Source of the DNA: Euonymus europaeus
Lineage: Eukaryota; Streptophyta; Magnoliopsida; Celastrales; Celastraceae
Direction: 5' to 3'
DNA: 64,000 nt
NCBI GenBank assembly: GCA_963580455.1
Contig: OY756958.1
Span: 756,501 to 820,500, forward strand
The translations under genes were made by a program, and so were the position numbers. Under the pieces are notes generated by a model, which saw only the letters and a list, made by a program, of their open reading frames with translations, ran no database searches and had not been told where the DNA came from. Positions 11,301 through 23,689 of this stretch are shown in pieces (the stretch's first letter is position 1; the number at the start of each line of letters is the position of its first letter).

Positions 11301-11764
11301 TCGTGGCTAGTAGGTCTCGTTTCAGCTAGTTAGTCGCGAAATGTGGTTTCTTTACGTAAACGGTTTTATGAATATCCGTTGACCCCGAGTTCTGAATTCG
11401 GTGATTTTTAGCTTGATTTCACACTACTTTTCGAGCTCTACAATCCTGGCATTTCGGATTTTGATTTCAGAACTCGTGGCTAGTAGGTCTCGTTTCACCT
11501 AGTTAGCCGTGAAATGTGGTTTCTTTACGTAAACGGTTTTATGAATATCCGTTGACTCCGAGTTATAAATTCGGTGATTTTTAGCTTGATTTCACTCTAC
11601 TCTTCAAGCTCTACAATCCTAGCATTTTGGATTGTGATTTCAGAACTCGTGGCTAGTAGGTCTCGTTTCACCTAGTTAGCAGCGAAATGTGCTTTCTTTA
11701 CGTAAACGGTTTTATGAATATCCGTTGACCCCGAGTTCTGAATTCGGTGATTTTTAGCTTGATT
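8305..11764 (+). repeat. Older HOR region with 11- and 7-monomer spacing
   Basis: A monomer pair (GCCGTGAAATG with ATAAATTC, then TCACTCTACTCTTCAAGC with TTTTGGATTGTGATTTC) occurs at 8305, 10208 and 11419. The private G sits at 8520, 10423 and 11634, giving spacings of 1,903 bp (11 monomers) and 1,211 bp (7 monomers). A second marker, CAGCTAGTTAGTCGC, lies in monomers near 9516, 10035 and 11246 (3 and 7 monomers apart). The unequal spacing shows blocks copied and then altered by monomer gain and loss. Confidence 0.82.
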
Positions 11765-12802
11765 TCACACTACTTTTCGAGCTCTACAATCTTGGCGTTT
11801 CGGATTTCGATTTCAGAACTCGTGGCTAGTAGGTCTCGTTTCACCTAGTTAGCAGCGAAATGTGGTTTCTTTACGTAAACGGTTTTATGAATATCCGTTG
11901 ACTCCGAGTTCTGAATTCGGTGATTTTTAGCTTGATTTCACACTACTTTTTGAGCTCTACAATCCTGGCATTTCGGATTTCGATTTCAGAAATCGTGGCT
12001 TGTAAGTCTCATTTCACCTAGTTAGCAGCGAAATGTGCTTTCTTTACGTAAACGGTTTTATGAATATCCGTTGACCCAGAGTTCTGAATTCGATGATTTT
12101 TAGCTTGATTTCACACTACGTTTTGAGCTCTACAATCCTGGCGTTTCGGATTTCGATATCAGAACTCGTGGCTAGTAGGTCTCGTTTCACCTAGTTAGCC
12201 GGGAAATGTGGTTTCTTTACGTAAACGGTTTTATGAATATCCGTTGACTCTGAGTTCTGAATTCGGTGATTTTTAGCTTGATTTCACACTACGTTTTGAG
12301 CTCCACAATCCTGGCGTTTCGGATTTCGATATCAGAACTCGTGGCTAGTAGGTCTCGTTTCACCTAGTTAGCAGCGAAATGTGGTTTCTTTACGTAAACG
12401 GTTTTATGAATATCCGTTGAGCCCGAGTTCTGAATTCGGTGAATTTTAGCTTGCTTTCACACTACTTTTTGAGCTCTACAATCCTGGGATTTCGGATTTC
12501 GATTTCAGAACTCATGGCTAGTAGGTCTCGTTTCACCTAGTTAGCCGCGAAATGTGGTTTGTTTACGTAAACGGTATTATGAATATCCGTTGACTCCGAG
12601 TTCTGAATTCGGTGATTTTTAGCTTGATTTCACACTACTATTCGAGCTCTACAATCCTGGGATTTCGGATTTCGATTTCAGAACTCGTGGCTAGTAGGTC
12701 TCGTTTCACCTAGTTAGCCGCGAAATGTGGTTTCTTTACGTAAACGGTTTTATGAATATCCGTTGACTCCGAGTTCTGAATTCGGTGATTTTTAGCTTGA
12801 TT
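11765..12802 (+). repeat. Long-range repeated segment, copy B (six monomers)
   Basis: The order is CTTGGCGTTTCGG, CAGAAATCGTGGCTTGTAAG, CGATATCAG with GCCGGGAAATG, GAGCTCCACAATCC, TTTTTGAGC with GGTTTGTTTACG and GGTATTATG, then CTATTCGAGC with TGGGATTTCGG. It corresponds to parts of 3115-4498 and 30605-31988. Partial echoes lie near 14.5-14.9, 17.1-17.5 and 19.0-19.4 kb. Confidence 0.78.
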
Positions 12803-15577
12803 TCACACTACTTTTCGAGCTCTACAATCCTGGCATTTCGGATTTTGATTTCAGAACTCGTGGCTAGTAGGTCTCGTTTCACCTAGTTAGCCGCGAAATG
12901 TAGTTTCTTTACGTAAACGGTTTTATGAATATCCGTTGACTCCGAGTTATAAATTCGGTGATTTTTAGCTTGATTTCACACTACTTTTCAAGCTCTACAA
13001 TCCTAGCATTTTGGTTTTTGATTTCAGAACTCGTGGCTAGTAGGTCTCGTTTCACCTAGTTAGCAGCGAAATGTGCTTTCTTTACGTAAACGGTTTTATG
13101 AATATCCGTTGACCTCGAGTTCTGAATTCGGTGATTTTTAACTTGATTTCACACTACTTTTCGAGCTCTACAATCCTGGCGTTTCGGATTTTGATTTCAG
13201 AACTCGTCGCTAGAAGGTCTCGTTTCACCTAGTTAACCGCGAAATGTGGTTTCTTTACGTAAACGGTTTTATGAATATCCGTTGACTCTGAGTTCTGAAT
13301 TCGGTGATTTTTAGCTTGATTTCACACTACTTTTCGAGCTCTACAATCCTGGAGTTTCGGATTTTGATTTCAGAACGCGTGGCTAGTAGGTCTCATTTCA
13401 CCTAGTTAGCAGCGAAATGTGGTTTCTTTACGTAAACGGTTTTATGAATATCCGTTGACTCTGAGTTCTGAATTCGATGATTTTTAGCTTGATTTCACAC
13501 TACGTTTTGAGCTCTACAATCCTGGCATTTCGGATTTCGATTTCAGAACTCGTGGCTAGTAGGTCTCGTTTCACCTAGTTAGCAGCGAAATGTGGTTTCT
13601 TTACTTAAACGGTTTTATCAATATCCGTTGACCCCGAGTTCTGAATTCGGTGATTTTTAGCTTGATTTCACACTACTTTTCGAGCTCTACAATCCTGGCA
13701 TTTCGGATTTTGATTTCAGAACTCGTGGCTAGTAGGTCTCGTTTCACCTAGTTAGCCGTGAAATATGGTTTCTTTACGTAAACGGTTTTATGAATATCCG
13801 TTGACTCCGAGTTATAAATTCGGTGATGTTTAGCTTGATTTCACTCTACTCTTCAAGCTCTACAATCCTAGCATTTTGGATTTTGATTTCAGAACTCGTG
13901 GCTAGTAGGTCTCGTTTCACCTAGTTAGCAGCGAAATGTGCTTTCTTTACGTAAATGGTTTTATGAATATCCGTTGACCCCGAGTTCTGAATTCGGTTAT
14001 TTTTAGCTTGATTTCACACTACTTTTCGAGCTCTACAATCCTGGAGTTTCGGATTTTTATTTCAGAACTCGTGGCTAGTAGGTCTCGTTTCACCTAGTTA
14101 GCCGCGAAATGTGGTTTCTTTATGCAAACGGTTTTATGAATATCCGTTGACTCCGAGTTATAAATTCGGTGATTTTTAGCTTCATTTCACACTACTTTTC
14201 AAGCTCTACTATCCTAGAATTTTGGATGTTGATTTCAGAACTCGTGGCTAGTAGGTCTCGTTTCACCTAGTTAGCAGCGAAATGTGCTTTCTTTACGTAA
14301 ACGGTTTTATGAATATCCGTTGATCCCGAGTTCTGAATTCAATGATTTTTAGCTTGATTTCACACTACTTTTCGAGCTCTACAATCCTGGCGTTTCGGAT
14401 TTCGATTCCAGAACTCGTGGCTAGTAGGTCTCGTTTCACCTAGTTAGCAGCGAAATGTGGTTTCTTTACGTAAACGGTTTTATGAATATCCGTTGACTCC
14501 GAGTTCCGAATTCGGTGATTTTTAGCTTGATTTCACACTACTTTTTGAGCTCTACAATCCTGGAGTTTCGGATTTCGATTTCAGAAATCGTGGCTAGTAA
14601 GTCTCGTTTCACCTAGTTAGCAGCGAAATGTGCTTTCTTTACGTAAACGGTTTTATGAATATCCGTTGACCCCGAGTTCTGAATTCGATGATTTTTAGCT
14701 TGATTTCACACTACGTTTTGAGCTCTACAATCCTGGCATTTCGGATTTCGGATTTCGATATCAGAACTCGTGGCTAGTAAGTCTCGTTTCACCTAGTTAG
14801 CCGCGAAATGTGGTTTCTTTACGTAAACGGTTTTATGAATATCCGTTGACTCCGAGTTCTGAATTCGGTGATTTTTAGCTTGATTTCACACTACTTTTCG
14901 AGCTCTACAATCCTGGCATTTCGGATTTTGATTTCAGAACTCGTGGCTAGTAGGTCTCGTTTCACCTAGTTAGCCGCGAAATGTAGTTTCTTTACGTAAA
15001 CGGTTTTATGAATATCCGTTGACTCCGAGTTATAAATTCGGTGATTTTTAGCTTGATTTCACACTACTTTTCAAGCTCTACAATCCTAGTATTTTGGATT
15101 TTGATTTCAGAACTCGTGGCTAGTAGGTCTCGTTTCACCTAGTTAGCAGCGAAATGTGTTTTCTTTACGTAAACGGTTTTATGAATATCCGTTGACCCCG
15201 AGTTCTGAATTCGGTGATTTTTAGCTTGATTTCACACTACTTTTCGAGCTCTACAATCCTGGCATTTCGGATTTTGATTTCAGAACTCGTGGCTAGTAGG
15301 ACTCGTTTCACCTAGTTAGCCGCGAAATGTGGTTTCTTTACGTAAACGGTTTTATGAATATTCGTTGACTCCGAGTTATAAATTCGGTGATTTTTAGCTT
15401 GATTTCACACTACTTTTCAAGCTCTACAATCCTAGTATTTTGGATTTTGATTTCAATACTCGTGGCTAGTAGGTCTCGTTTCACCTAGTTAGCAGCGAAA
15501 TGTGGTTTCTTTACGTAAACGGTTTTGTGAATATCCGTTGACTCCGAGTTCTGAATTCGGTGATTTTTAGCTTGATT
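12803..15577 (+). repeat. 16-monomer HOR block, copy 1 (2,775 bp)
   Basis: This block matches 15578-17480 and 17481-19369. Private shared markers are TTTTGGTTTTTGATTTC (13011 and 15786), GACCTCGAG (13111, 15886, 17616), GATGTTTAGC, GTAAATGG, GGATGTTGATTTC, GATCCCGAG or GATCCCAAG, and TTCAATGATTTT (14341, 16943, 18832). It holds the only 7-bp insertion of the window (14742-14755), which accounts for its length of 16 x 173 + 7. Confidence 0.85.
14742..14755 (+). repeat. 7-bp tandem duplication (CGGATTT twice)
   Basis: This is the only multi-base insertion in the window. The monomer starting at about 14703 reads GCATTTCGGATTTCGGATTT where its relatives have a single CGGATTT. Slippage is the simplest cause. 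Relatives at about 17340 and 19227 lack it, so it arose after this block was copied, or was lost from the other copies. Confidence 0.93.
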
Positions 15578-17480
15578 TCACACTACTTTTTGAGCTCTAC
15601 AATCCTGGCATTTCGGATTTTGATTTCAGAACTCGTGGCTTGTAGGTCTCGTTTCACCTAGTTAGCCGCGAAATGTAGTTTCTTTACGTAAACGGTTTTA
15701 TGAATATCCGTTGACTCCGAGTTATAAATTCGGTGATTTTTAGCTTGATTTCACACTACTTTTCAAGCTCTACAATCCTAGCATTTTGGTTTTTGATTTC
15801 AAAACTCGTGGCTAGTAGGTCTCGTTTCACCTAGTTAGCAGCGAAATGTGCTTTCTTTACGTAAACGGTTTTATGAATATCCGTTGACCTCGAGTTCTGA
15901 ATTCGGTGATTTTTAGCTTGATTTCACACTACTTTTCGAGCTCTACAATCCTGGCGTTTCGGATTTTGATTTCAGAACTCGTGGCTAGAAGGTCTCGTTT
16001 CACCTAGTTAGCCGCGAAATGTGGTTTCTTTACGTAAACGGTTTTATGAATATCCGTTGACTCTGAGTTCTGAATTCGGTGATTTTTAGCTTGATTTCAC
16101 ACTACTTTTTGAGCTCTACAATCCTGGAGTTTCGGATTTTGATTTCAGAACCCGTGGCTAGTAGGTCTCGTTTCACCTAGTTAGCAGCGAAATGTGGTTT
16201 CTTTACGTAAACGGTTTTATGAATATCCGTTGACTCTGAGTTCTGAATTCGGTGATTTTTAGCTTGATTTCACACTACTTTTCGAGCTCTACAATCCTGG
16301 CATTTCGGATTTTGATTTCAGAACTCGTGGCTAGTAGGTCTCGTTTCACCTAGTTAGCCGTGAAATGTGGTTTCTTTACGTAAACGGTTTTATGAATATC
16401 CGTTGACTCCGAGTTATAAATTCGGTGATGTTTAGCTTGATTTCACTCTACTCTTCAAGCTCTACAATCCTAGCATTTTGGATTTTGATTTCAGAACTCG
16501 TGGCTAGTAGGTCTCGTTTCACCTAGTTAGCAGCGAAATGTGCTTTCTTTACGTAAATGGTTTTATGAATATCCGTTGACCCCGAGTTCTGAATTCGGTT
16601 ATTTTTAGCTTGATTTCACACTACTTTTCGAGCTCTACAATCCTGCTGTTTCGGATTTTGATTTCAGAACTCGTGGCTAGTAGGTCTCGTTTCACCTAGT
16701 TAGCCGCGAAATGTGGTTTCTTTACGCAAACGGTTTTATGAATATCCGTTGACTCCGAGTTATAAATTCGGTGATTTTTAGCTTCATTTCACACTACTTT
16801 TCAAGCTCTACAATCCTAGAATTTTGGATGTTGATTTCAGAACTCGTGGCTAGTAGGTCTCGTTTCACCTAGTTAGCAGCGAAATGTGCTTTCTTTACGT
16901 AAACGGTTTTATGAATATCCGTTGATCCCAAGTTCTGAATTCAATGATTTTTAGCTTGATTTCACACTACTTTTCGAGCTCTACAATCCTGGCGTTTCGG
17001 ATTTCGATTCCAGAACTCGTGGCTAGTAGGTCTCGTTTCACCTAGTTAGCAGCGAAATGTGGTTTCTTTACGTAAACGGTTTTATGAATATCCGTTGACT
17101 CCGAGTTCCGAATTCGGTGATTTTTAGCTTGATTTCACACTACTTTTCGAGCTCTACAATCCTGGAGTTTCGGATTTTGATTTCAGAAATCGTGGCTAGT
17201 AAGTCTCGTTTCACCTAGTTAGCAGCGAAATGTGCTTTCTTTACGTAAACGGTTTTATGAATATCCGTTGACCCCGAGTTCTGAATTCGATGATTTTTAG
17301 CTTGATTTCACTCTACGTTTTGAGCTCTACAATCCTGGCATTTCGGATTTCGATATCAGAACTCGTGGCTAGTAAGTCTCGTTTCACCTAGTTAGCCACG
17401 AAATGTGGTTTCTTTACGTAAACGGTTTTATGAATATCCGTTGACTCCGAGTTCTGAATTCGGTGATTTTTAGCTTGATT
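15578..17480 (+). repeat. HOR block related to 12803-15577, copy 2 (11 monomers)
   Basis: The distance between GACCTCGAG and TTCAATGATTTT is 1,057 bp here, against 1,230 bp in copy 1. One monomer, the GTTTTGAGC/TTTACTTAAAC type seen at about 13495, has been lost. Differences from copy 1 include CTTTTTGAGC and GGCTTGTAGG in the first monomer and GATCCCAAG for GATCCCGAG. Confidence 0.83.
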
Positions 17481-19369
17481 TCACACTACTTTTCGAGCTC
17501 TACAATCCTGGCATTTCGGATTTTGATTTCAGAACTCGTGGCTAGTAGGTCTCGTTTCACCTAGTTAGCCGCGAAATGTGGTTTCTTTACGTAAACGGTT
17601 TTATGAATATCCGTTGACCTCGAGTTCTGAATTCGGTGATTTTTAGCTTGATTTCACACTACTTTTCGAGCTCTACAATCCTGGCGTTTCGGATTTTGAT
17701 TTCAGAACTCGTGGCTAGAAGGTCTCGTTTCACCTAGTTAGCCGCGAAATGTGGTTTCTTTACGTAAACGGTTTTATGAATATCCGTTGACTCTGAGTTC
17801 TGAATTCGGTGATTTTTAGCTTGATTTCACACTACTTTTCGAGCTCTACAATCCTGGAGTTTCGGATTTTGATTTCAGAACCCGTGGGTAGTAGGTCTCG
17901 TTTCACCTAGTTAGCAGCGAAATGTGGTTTCTTTACGTAAACGGTTTTATGAATATCCGTTGACTCTGAGTTCTGAATTCGGTGATTTTTAGCTTGATTT
18001 CACACTACGTTTTGAGCTCTACAATCCTGGCATTTCGGATTTCGATTTCAGAACTCGTGGCTAGTAGGTCTCGTTTCACCTAGTTAGCACTTTACTTAAA
18101 CGGTTTTATGAATATCCGTTGACCCCGAGTTCTGAATTCGGTGATTTTTAGCTTGATTTCACACTACTTTTCGAGCTCTACAATCCTGGCATTTCGGATT
18201 TTGATTTCAGAACTCGTGGCTAGTAGGTCTCGTTTCACCTAGTTAGCCGTGAAATGTGGTTTCTTTACGTAAACGGTTTTATGAATATCCGTTGACTCCG
18301 AGTTATAAATTCGGTGATGTTTAGCTTGATTTCACTCTACTCTTCAAGCTCTACAATCCTAGCATTTTGGATTTTGATTTCAGAACTCGTGGCTAGTAGG
18401 TCTCGTTTCACCTAGTTAGCAGCGAAATGTGCTTTCTTTACGTAAATGGTTTTATGAATATCCGTTGACCCCGAGTTCTGAATTCGGTTATTTTTAGCTT
18501 GATTTCACACTGCTTTTCGAGCTCTACAATCTTGCTGTTTCGGATTTTGATTTCAGAACTCGTGGCTAGTAGGTCTCGTTTCACCTAGTTAGCCGCGAAA
18601 TGTGGTTTCTTTACGCAAACGGTTTTATGAATATCCGTTGACTCCGAGTTATAAATTCGGTGATTTTTAGCTTCATTTCACACTACTTTTCAAGCTCTAC
18701 AATCCTAGAATTTTGGATGTTGATTTCAGAACTCGTGGCTAGTAGGTCTCGTTTCACCTAGTTAGCAGCGAAATGTGCTTTCTTTACGTAAACGGTTTTA
18801 TGAATATCCGTTGATCCCAAGTTCTGAATTCAATGATTTTTAGCTTGATTTCACACTACTTTTCGAGCTCTACAATCCTGGCGTTTCGGATTTCGATTCC
18901 AGAACTCGTGGCTAGTAGGTCTCGTTTCACCTAGTTAGCAGCGAAATGTGGTTTCTTTACGTAAACGGTTTTATGAATATCCGTTGACTCCGAGTTCCGA
19001 ATTCGGTGATTTTTAGCATGATTTCACACTACTTTTCGAGCTCTACAATCCTGGAGTTTCGGATTTTGATTTCAGAAATCGTGGCTAGTAAGTCTCGTTT
19101 CACCTAGTTAGCAGCGAAATGTGCTTTCTTTACGTAAACGGTTTTATGAATATCCGTTGACCCCGAGTTCTGAATTCGATGATTTTTAGCTTGATTTCAC
19201 ACTACGTTTTGAGCTCTACAATCCTGGCATTTCGGATTTCGATATCAGAACTCGTGGCTAGTAAGTCTCGTTTCACCTAGTTAGCCGCGAAATGTGGTTT
19301 CTTTACGTAAACGGTTTTATGAATATCCGTTGACTCCGAGTTCTGAATTCGGTGATTTTTGGCTTGATT
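17481..19369 (+). repeat. HOR block related to 12803-15577, copy 3 (11 monomers, 14-bp deletion)
   Basis: This copy keeps the TTTACTTAAAC monomer missing from copy 2, but that monomer has lost 14 bp near 18089. It shares GATCCCAAG and CCTGCTGTTTCGG or CTTGCTGTTTCGG with copy 2. Its first monomer (17481-17653) joins a common front to the private GACCTCGAG tail, so a breakpoint lies inside it. Confidence 0.83.
18080..18100 (+). other. 14-bp deletion inside a monomer
   Basis: TAGTTAGCA is joined directly to CTTTACTTAAAC, removing GCGAAATGTGGTTT (monomer 91-104). The intact relative is the monomer holding TTTACTTAAAC near 13603. It is the largest single deletion seen, and this shortened monomer has no other copies in the window. 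Confidence 0.93.
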
Positions 19370-20234
19370 TCACACTACTTTTCGAGCTCTACAATCCTGC
19401 AATTTCGGATTTTGATTTCAGAACTCGTGGCTAGTAGGTCTCGTTTCACCTAGTTAGCCGCGAAATGTGGTTTCTTTACGTAAACGGTTTTATGAATATC
19501 CGTTGACTCCGAGTTATAAATTCGGTGATTTTTAGCTTGATTTCACACTACTTTTCAAGCTCTACAATCCTAGCATTTTGGATTTTGATTTCAGAACTCG
19601 TGGCTAGTAGGTCTCGTTTCACCTAGTTAGCAGCGAAATGTGCTTTCTTTACGTAAACGGTTTTATGAATATCCGTTGACCCCGAGTTCTGAATTCGGTG
19701 ATTTTTAGCTTGATTTCACACTACTTTTCGAGCTCTACAATCCTGGCATTTCGGATTTTGATTTCAGAACTCGTGGCTAGTAGGACTCGTTTCACCTAGT
19801 TAGCCGCGAAATGTGGTTTCTTTACGTAAACGGTTTTATGAATATTCGTTGACTCCGAGTTATAAATTCGGTGATTTTTAGCTTGATTTCACACTACTTT
19901 TCAAGCTCTACAATCCTAGCATTTTGGATTTTGATTTCAATACTCGTGGCTAGTAGGTCTCGTTTCACCTAGTTAGCAGCGAAATGTGGTTTCTTTACGT
20001 AAACGGTTTTATGAATATCCGTTGACTCCGAGTTCTGAATTCGGTGATTTTTAGCTTGATTTCACACTACTTTTCGAGCTCTACAATCCTGGCATTTCGG
20101 ATTTTGATTTCAGAACTCGTGGCTTGTAGGTATCGTTTCACCTAGTTAGCCGCGAAATGTGATTTCTTTACGTAAACGGTTTTATGAATATCCGTTGACC
20201 CCGAGTTCTGAATTCGGTTATTTTTAGCTTGATT

Positions 20235-21618
20235 TCACACTACTTTTCGAGCTCTACAATCCTGGCGTTTCGAATTTCGATTTCAGAACTCGTGGCTAGT
20301 AGGTCTCGTTTCACCTAGTTAGCAGCGAAATGTGCTTTCTTTACGTAAACGGTTTTATGCATATCCGTTGACTCCGAGTTCTGAATTCGGTGATTTTTAG
20401 CTTGATTTCACACTACTTTTCGAGCTCTACAATCCTGGCATTTCGGATTTTGATTTCAGAACTCGTGGCTAGTAGGTCTCGTTTCACCTAGTTAGCCGCG
20501 AAATGTAGTTTCTTTACGTAAACGGTTTTATGAATATCCGTTGACTCCGAGTTCTGAATTCGGTGATTTTTAGCTTGATTTCACACTACTTTTCGATCTC
20601 TACAATCCTGGGATTTCGGATTTCGATTTCAGAACTCGTGGCTAGTAGGTCTCGTTTCACCTAGTTAGCCGCGAAATGTGGTTTCTTTCCGTAAACGGTT
20701 TTATGAATATCCGTTGACTCCGAGTTCTGAATTCGGTGATTTTTAGCTTGATTTCACACTACTTTTCGAGCTCTACAATCCCGGCATTTAGGATTTTGAT
20801 TTCAGAACTCGTGGCTAGTAGGTCTCGTTTCACCTAGTTAGCAGCGAAATGTGCTTTCTTTACGTAAATGGTTTTATGAATATCCGTTGACCCCGAGTTC
20901 TGAATTCGGTTATTTTTAGCTTGATTTCACACTACTTTTCGAGCTCTACAATCCTGGCGTTTCGAATTTCGATTTCAGAACTCGTGGCTAGTAGGTCTCG
21001 TTTCACCTAGTTAGCAGCGAAATGTGCTTTCTTTACGTAAACGGTTTTATGCATATCCGTTGACTCCGAGTTCTGAATTCGGTGATTTTTAGCTTGATTT
21101 CACACTACTTTTCGAGCTCTACAATCCTGGCATTTCGGATTTTGATTTCAGAACTCGTGGCTAGTAGGTCTCGTTTCACCTAGTTAGCCGCGAAATGTAG
21201 TTTCTTTACGTAAACGGTTTTATGAATATCCGTTGACTCCGAGTTCTGAATTCGGTGATTTTTAGCTTGATTTCACACTACTTTTCGATCTCTACAATCC
21301 TGGGATTTCGGATTTCGATTTCAGAACTCGTGGCTAGTAGGTCTCGTTTCACCTAGTTAGCCGCGAAATGTGGTTTCTTTCCGTAAACGGTTTTATGAAT
21401 ATCCGTTGACTCCGAGTTCTGAATTCGGTGATTTTTAGCTTGATTTCACACTACTTTTCGAGCTCTACAATCCCGGCATTTCGGATTTTGATTTCAGAAC
21501 TCGTGGCTAGTAGGTCTCGTTTCACCTAGTTAGCAGCGAAATGTGGTTTCTTTACGTAAACGGTTTTATGAATATCCGTTGACTCGGAGTTCTGAATTCG
21601 GTGATTTTTAGCTTGATT
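20235..21618 (+). repeat. Tandem four-monomer (692-bp) duplication
   Basis: Copies are 20235-20926 and 20927-21618. Shared private bases are TTATGCATATCC (20360 and 21052), TTCGATCTCTACAATCCTGG and TTTCCGTAAAC (20688, 21380). The last monomers differ after their first third: GCATTTAGG with GTAAATGG in copy 1, GCATTTCGG with GACTCGGAG in copy 2. This suggests the crossover lay inside that monomer. A mutated echo of the GATCTCTAC monomer is near 23355. Confidence 0.87.
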
Positions 21619-23689
21619 TCACACTACTTTTCGAGCTCTACAATCCTGGCGTTTCGAATTTCGATTTCAGAACTCGTGGCTAGTGGGTCTCGTTTCACCT
21701 AGTCAGTCGCGAAATGTGGTTTCTTTACGTAAACGGTTTTATGAATATCCGTTGACCACGAGTTCTCGGTGATTTTTAGCTTGATTTCACACTACTTTTC
21801 GAGCTCTAGAATCCTGGCATTTTGGATTTTGATTTCAGAACTCGTGGCTAGTAGGTCTCGTTTCACCTAGTTAGCCGCGAAATGTGATTTCTTTACGTAA
21901 ACGGTTTTATGAATATTCGTTGACTCCGAGTTCTGAATTCGGTGATTTTTATCTTGATTTCACACTACGTTTTGAGCTCTACAATCCTGGCGTTTTGGAT
22001 TTCGATTTCAGAACTCGTGGCTAGTAGGTCTCGTTTCACCTAGTTAGCAGCGAAATGTGGTTTCTTTACGTAAACGGTTTTATGAATATTCGTTGACTCC
22101 AAGTTCTGAATTCGGTGATTTTTAGCTTGATTTCACACTACTTTTCGAGCTCTACAATCCTGGGATTTTGGATTTCGATTTCAGATATCGTGGCTAGTAG
22201 GTCTCGTTTCACCTAGTTAGCCGCGAAATGTGGTTTCTTTACGTAAACGGTTTTATGAATATCCGTTGACTCCGAGTTCTGAATTCGGTGATTTTTAGCT
22301 TGATTTCACACTACTTTTCGAGCTCTACAATCCTGGCGTTTCGAATTTCGATTTCAGAACTCGTGGCTAGTAGGTCTCGTTTCACCTAGTTAGTCGCGAA
22401 ATATGGTTTCTTTACGTAAACGGTTTTATGAATATCCGTTGACCCCGAGTTCTGAATTCGGTGATTTTTAGCTTGATTTCACACTACTTTTCGAGCTCTA
22501 CAATCCTGGCATTTCGGATTTTGATTTCAGAACTCGTGGCTAGTAGGTCTCGTTTCACCTAGTTAGCCGTAAAATGTGGTTTCTTTACGTAAACGGTTTT
22601 ATGAATATCCGTTGACTCCGAGTTATAAATTCGGTGATTTTTAGCTTGATTTCACACTACTTTTCGAGCTCTAGAATCCTGGCATTTTGGATTTTGATTT
22701 CAGAACTCGTGGCTAGTAGGTCTCGTTTCACCTAGTTAGCCGCGAAATGTGATTTCTTTACGTAAACGGTTTTATGAATATTCGTTGACTCCGAGTTCTG
22801 AATTCGGTGATTTTTATCTTGATTTCACACTACGTTTTGAGCTCTACAATCCTGGCATTTTGGATTTCGATTTCAGAACTCGTGGCTAGTAGGTCTCGTT
22901 TCACCTAGTTAGCAGCGAAATGTGGTTTCTTTACGTAAACGGTTTTATGAATATTCGTTGACTCCGAGTTCTGAATTCGGTGATTTTTGGCTTGATTTCA
23001 CACTACTTTTCGAGCTCTACAATCTTGGCATTTCGAATTTTGATTTCAGAACTCTTGGCTAGTAGGTCTCGTTTCACCTAGTTAGTCGCGAAATGTGGTT
23101 TCTTTACGTAAACGGTTTTATGAATATCCGTTGACCCCGAGTTCTGAATTCGGTGATTTTTAGCTTGATTTCACACTACTTTTCGAGCTCTACAATCCTG
23201 GCATTTCGGATTTTGATTTCAGAACTCGTGGTTAGTAGGTCTCGTTTCACCTAGTTAGCCGCGAAATGTAGTTTCTTTACGTAAACGGTTTTATGAATAT
23301 CCGTTGACTCCGAGTTCTGAATTCGGTGATTTTTAGCTTGATTTCACACTACTTTTCGATCTCTACAATCCTGGGATTTCGGATTTCTATTTCAGAACTC
23401 GTGGCTAGTAGGTCTCGTTTCACCTAGTTAGCCGCGAAATGTGGTTTCTTTACGTAAACGGTTTTATGAATATCCGTTGACTCCGAGTTCTGAATTCGGT
23501 GATTTTTAGCTTGATTTCACACTACTTTTCGAGCTCTACAATCCCGGCATTTCGGATTTTGATTTCAGAACTCGTGGCTAGTAGGTCTCGTTTCACCTAG
23601 TTAGCAGCGAAATGTGGTTTCTTTACGTAAACGGTTTTATGAATATCCGTTGACTCGGAGTTCTGAATTCGGTGATTTTTAGCTTGATT
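21619..23689 (+). repeat. 12-monomer HOR, copy 1 (2,071 bp)
   Basis: This copy begins with the CAGTCGCG monomer that carries a 5-bp deletion (GAGTTCTCGG, junction at 21766). TTTTTATCTTGATTT occurs at 21951 and 22816 here and at 24022 and 24887 in copy 2. The spacings of 5, 7 and 5 monomers give the 12-mer an internal 5+7 structure. Other shared markers are CTCTAGAATCC, CAGATATCGTGG, GCCGTAAAATG and GAACTCTTGG. Confidence 0.87.
21757..21775 (+). other. 5-bp deletion removing the EcoRI core, copy 1
   Basis: GAGTTCTCGGTGATT replaces GAGTTCTGAATTCGGTGATT. Loss of GAATT destroys the right arm of the inverted repeat and the EcoRI site. It is shared with 23837, so it predates the 12-monomer duplication. 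Confidence 0.93.
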
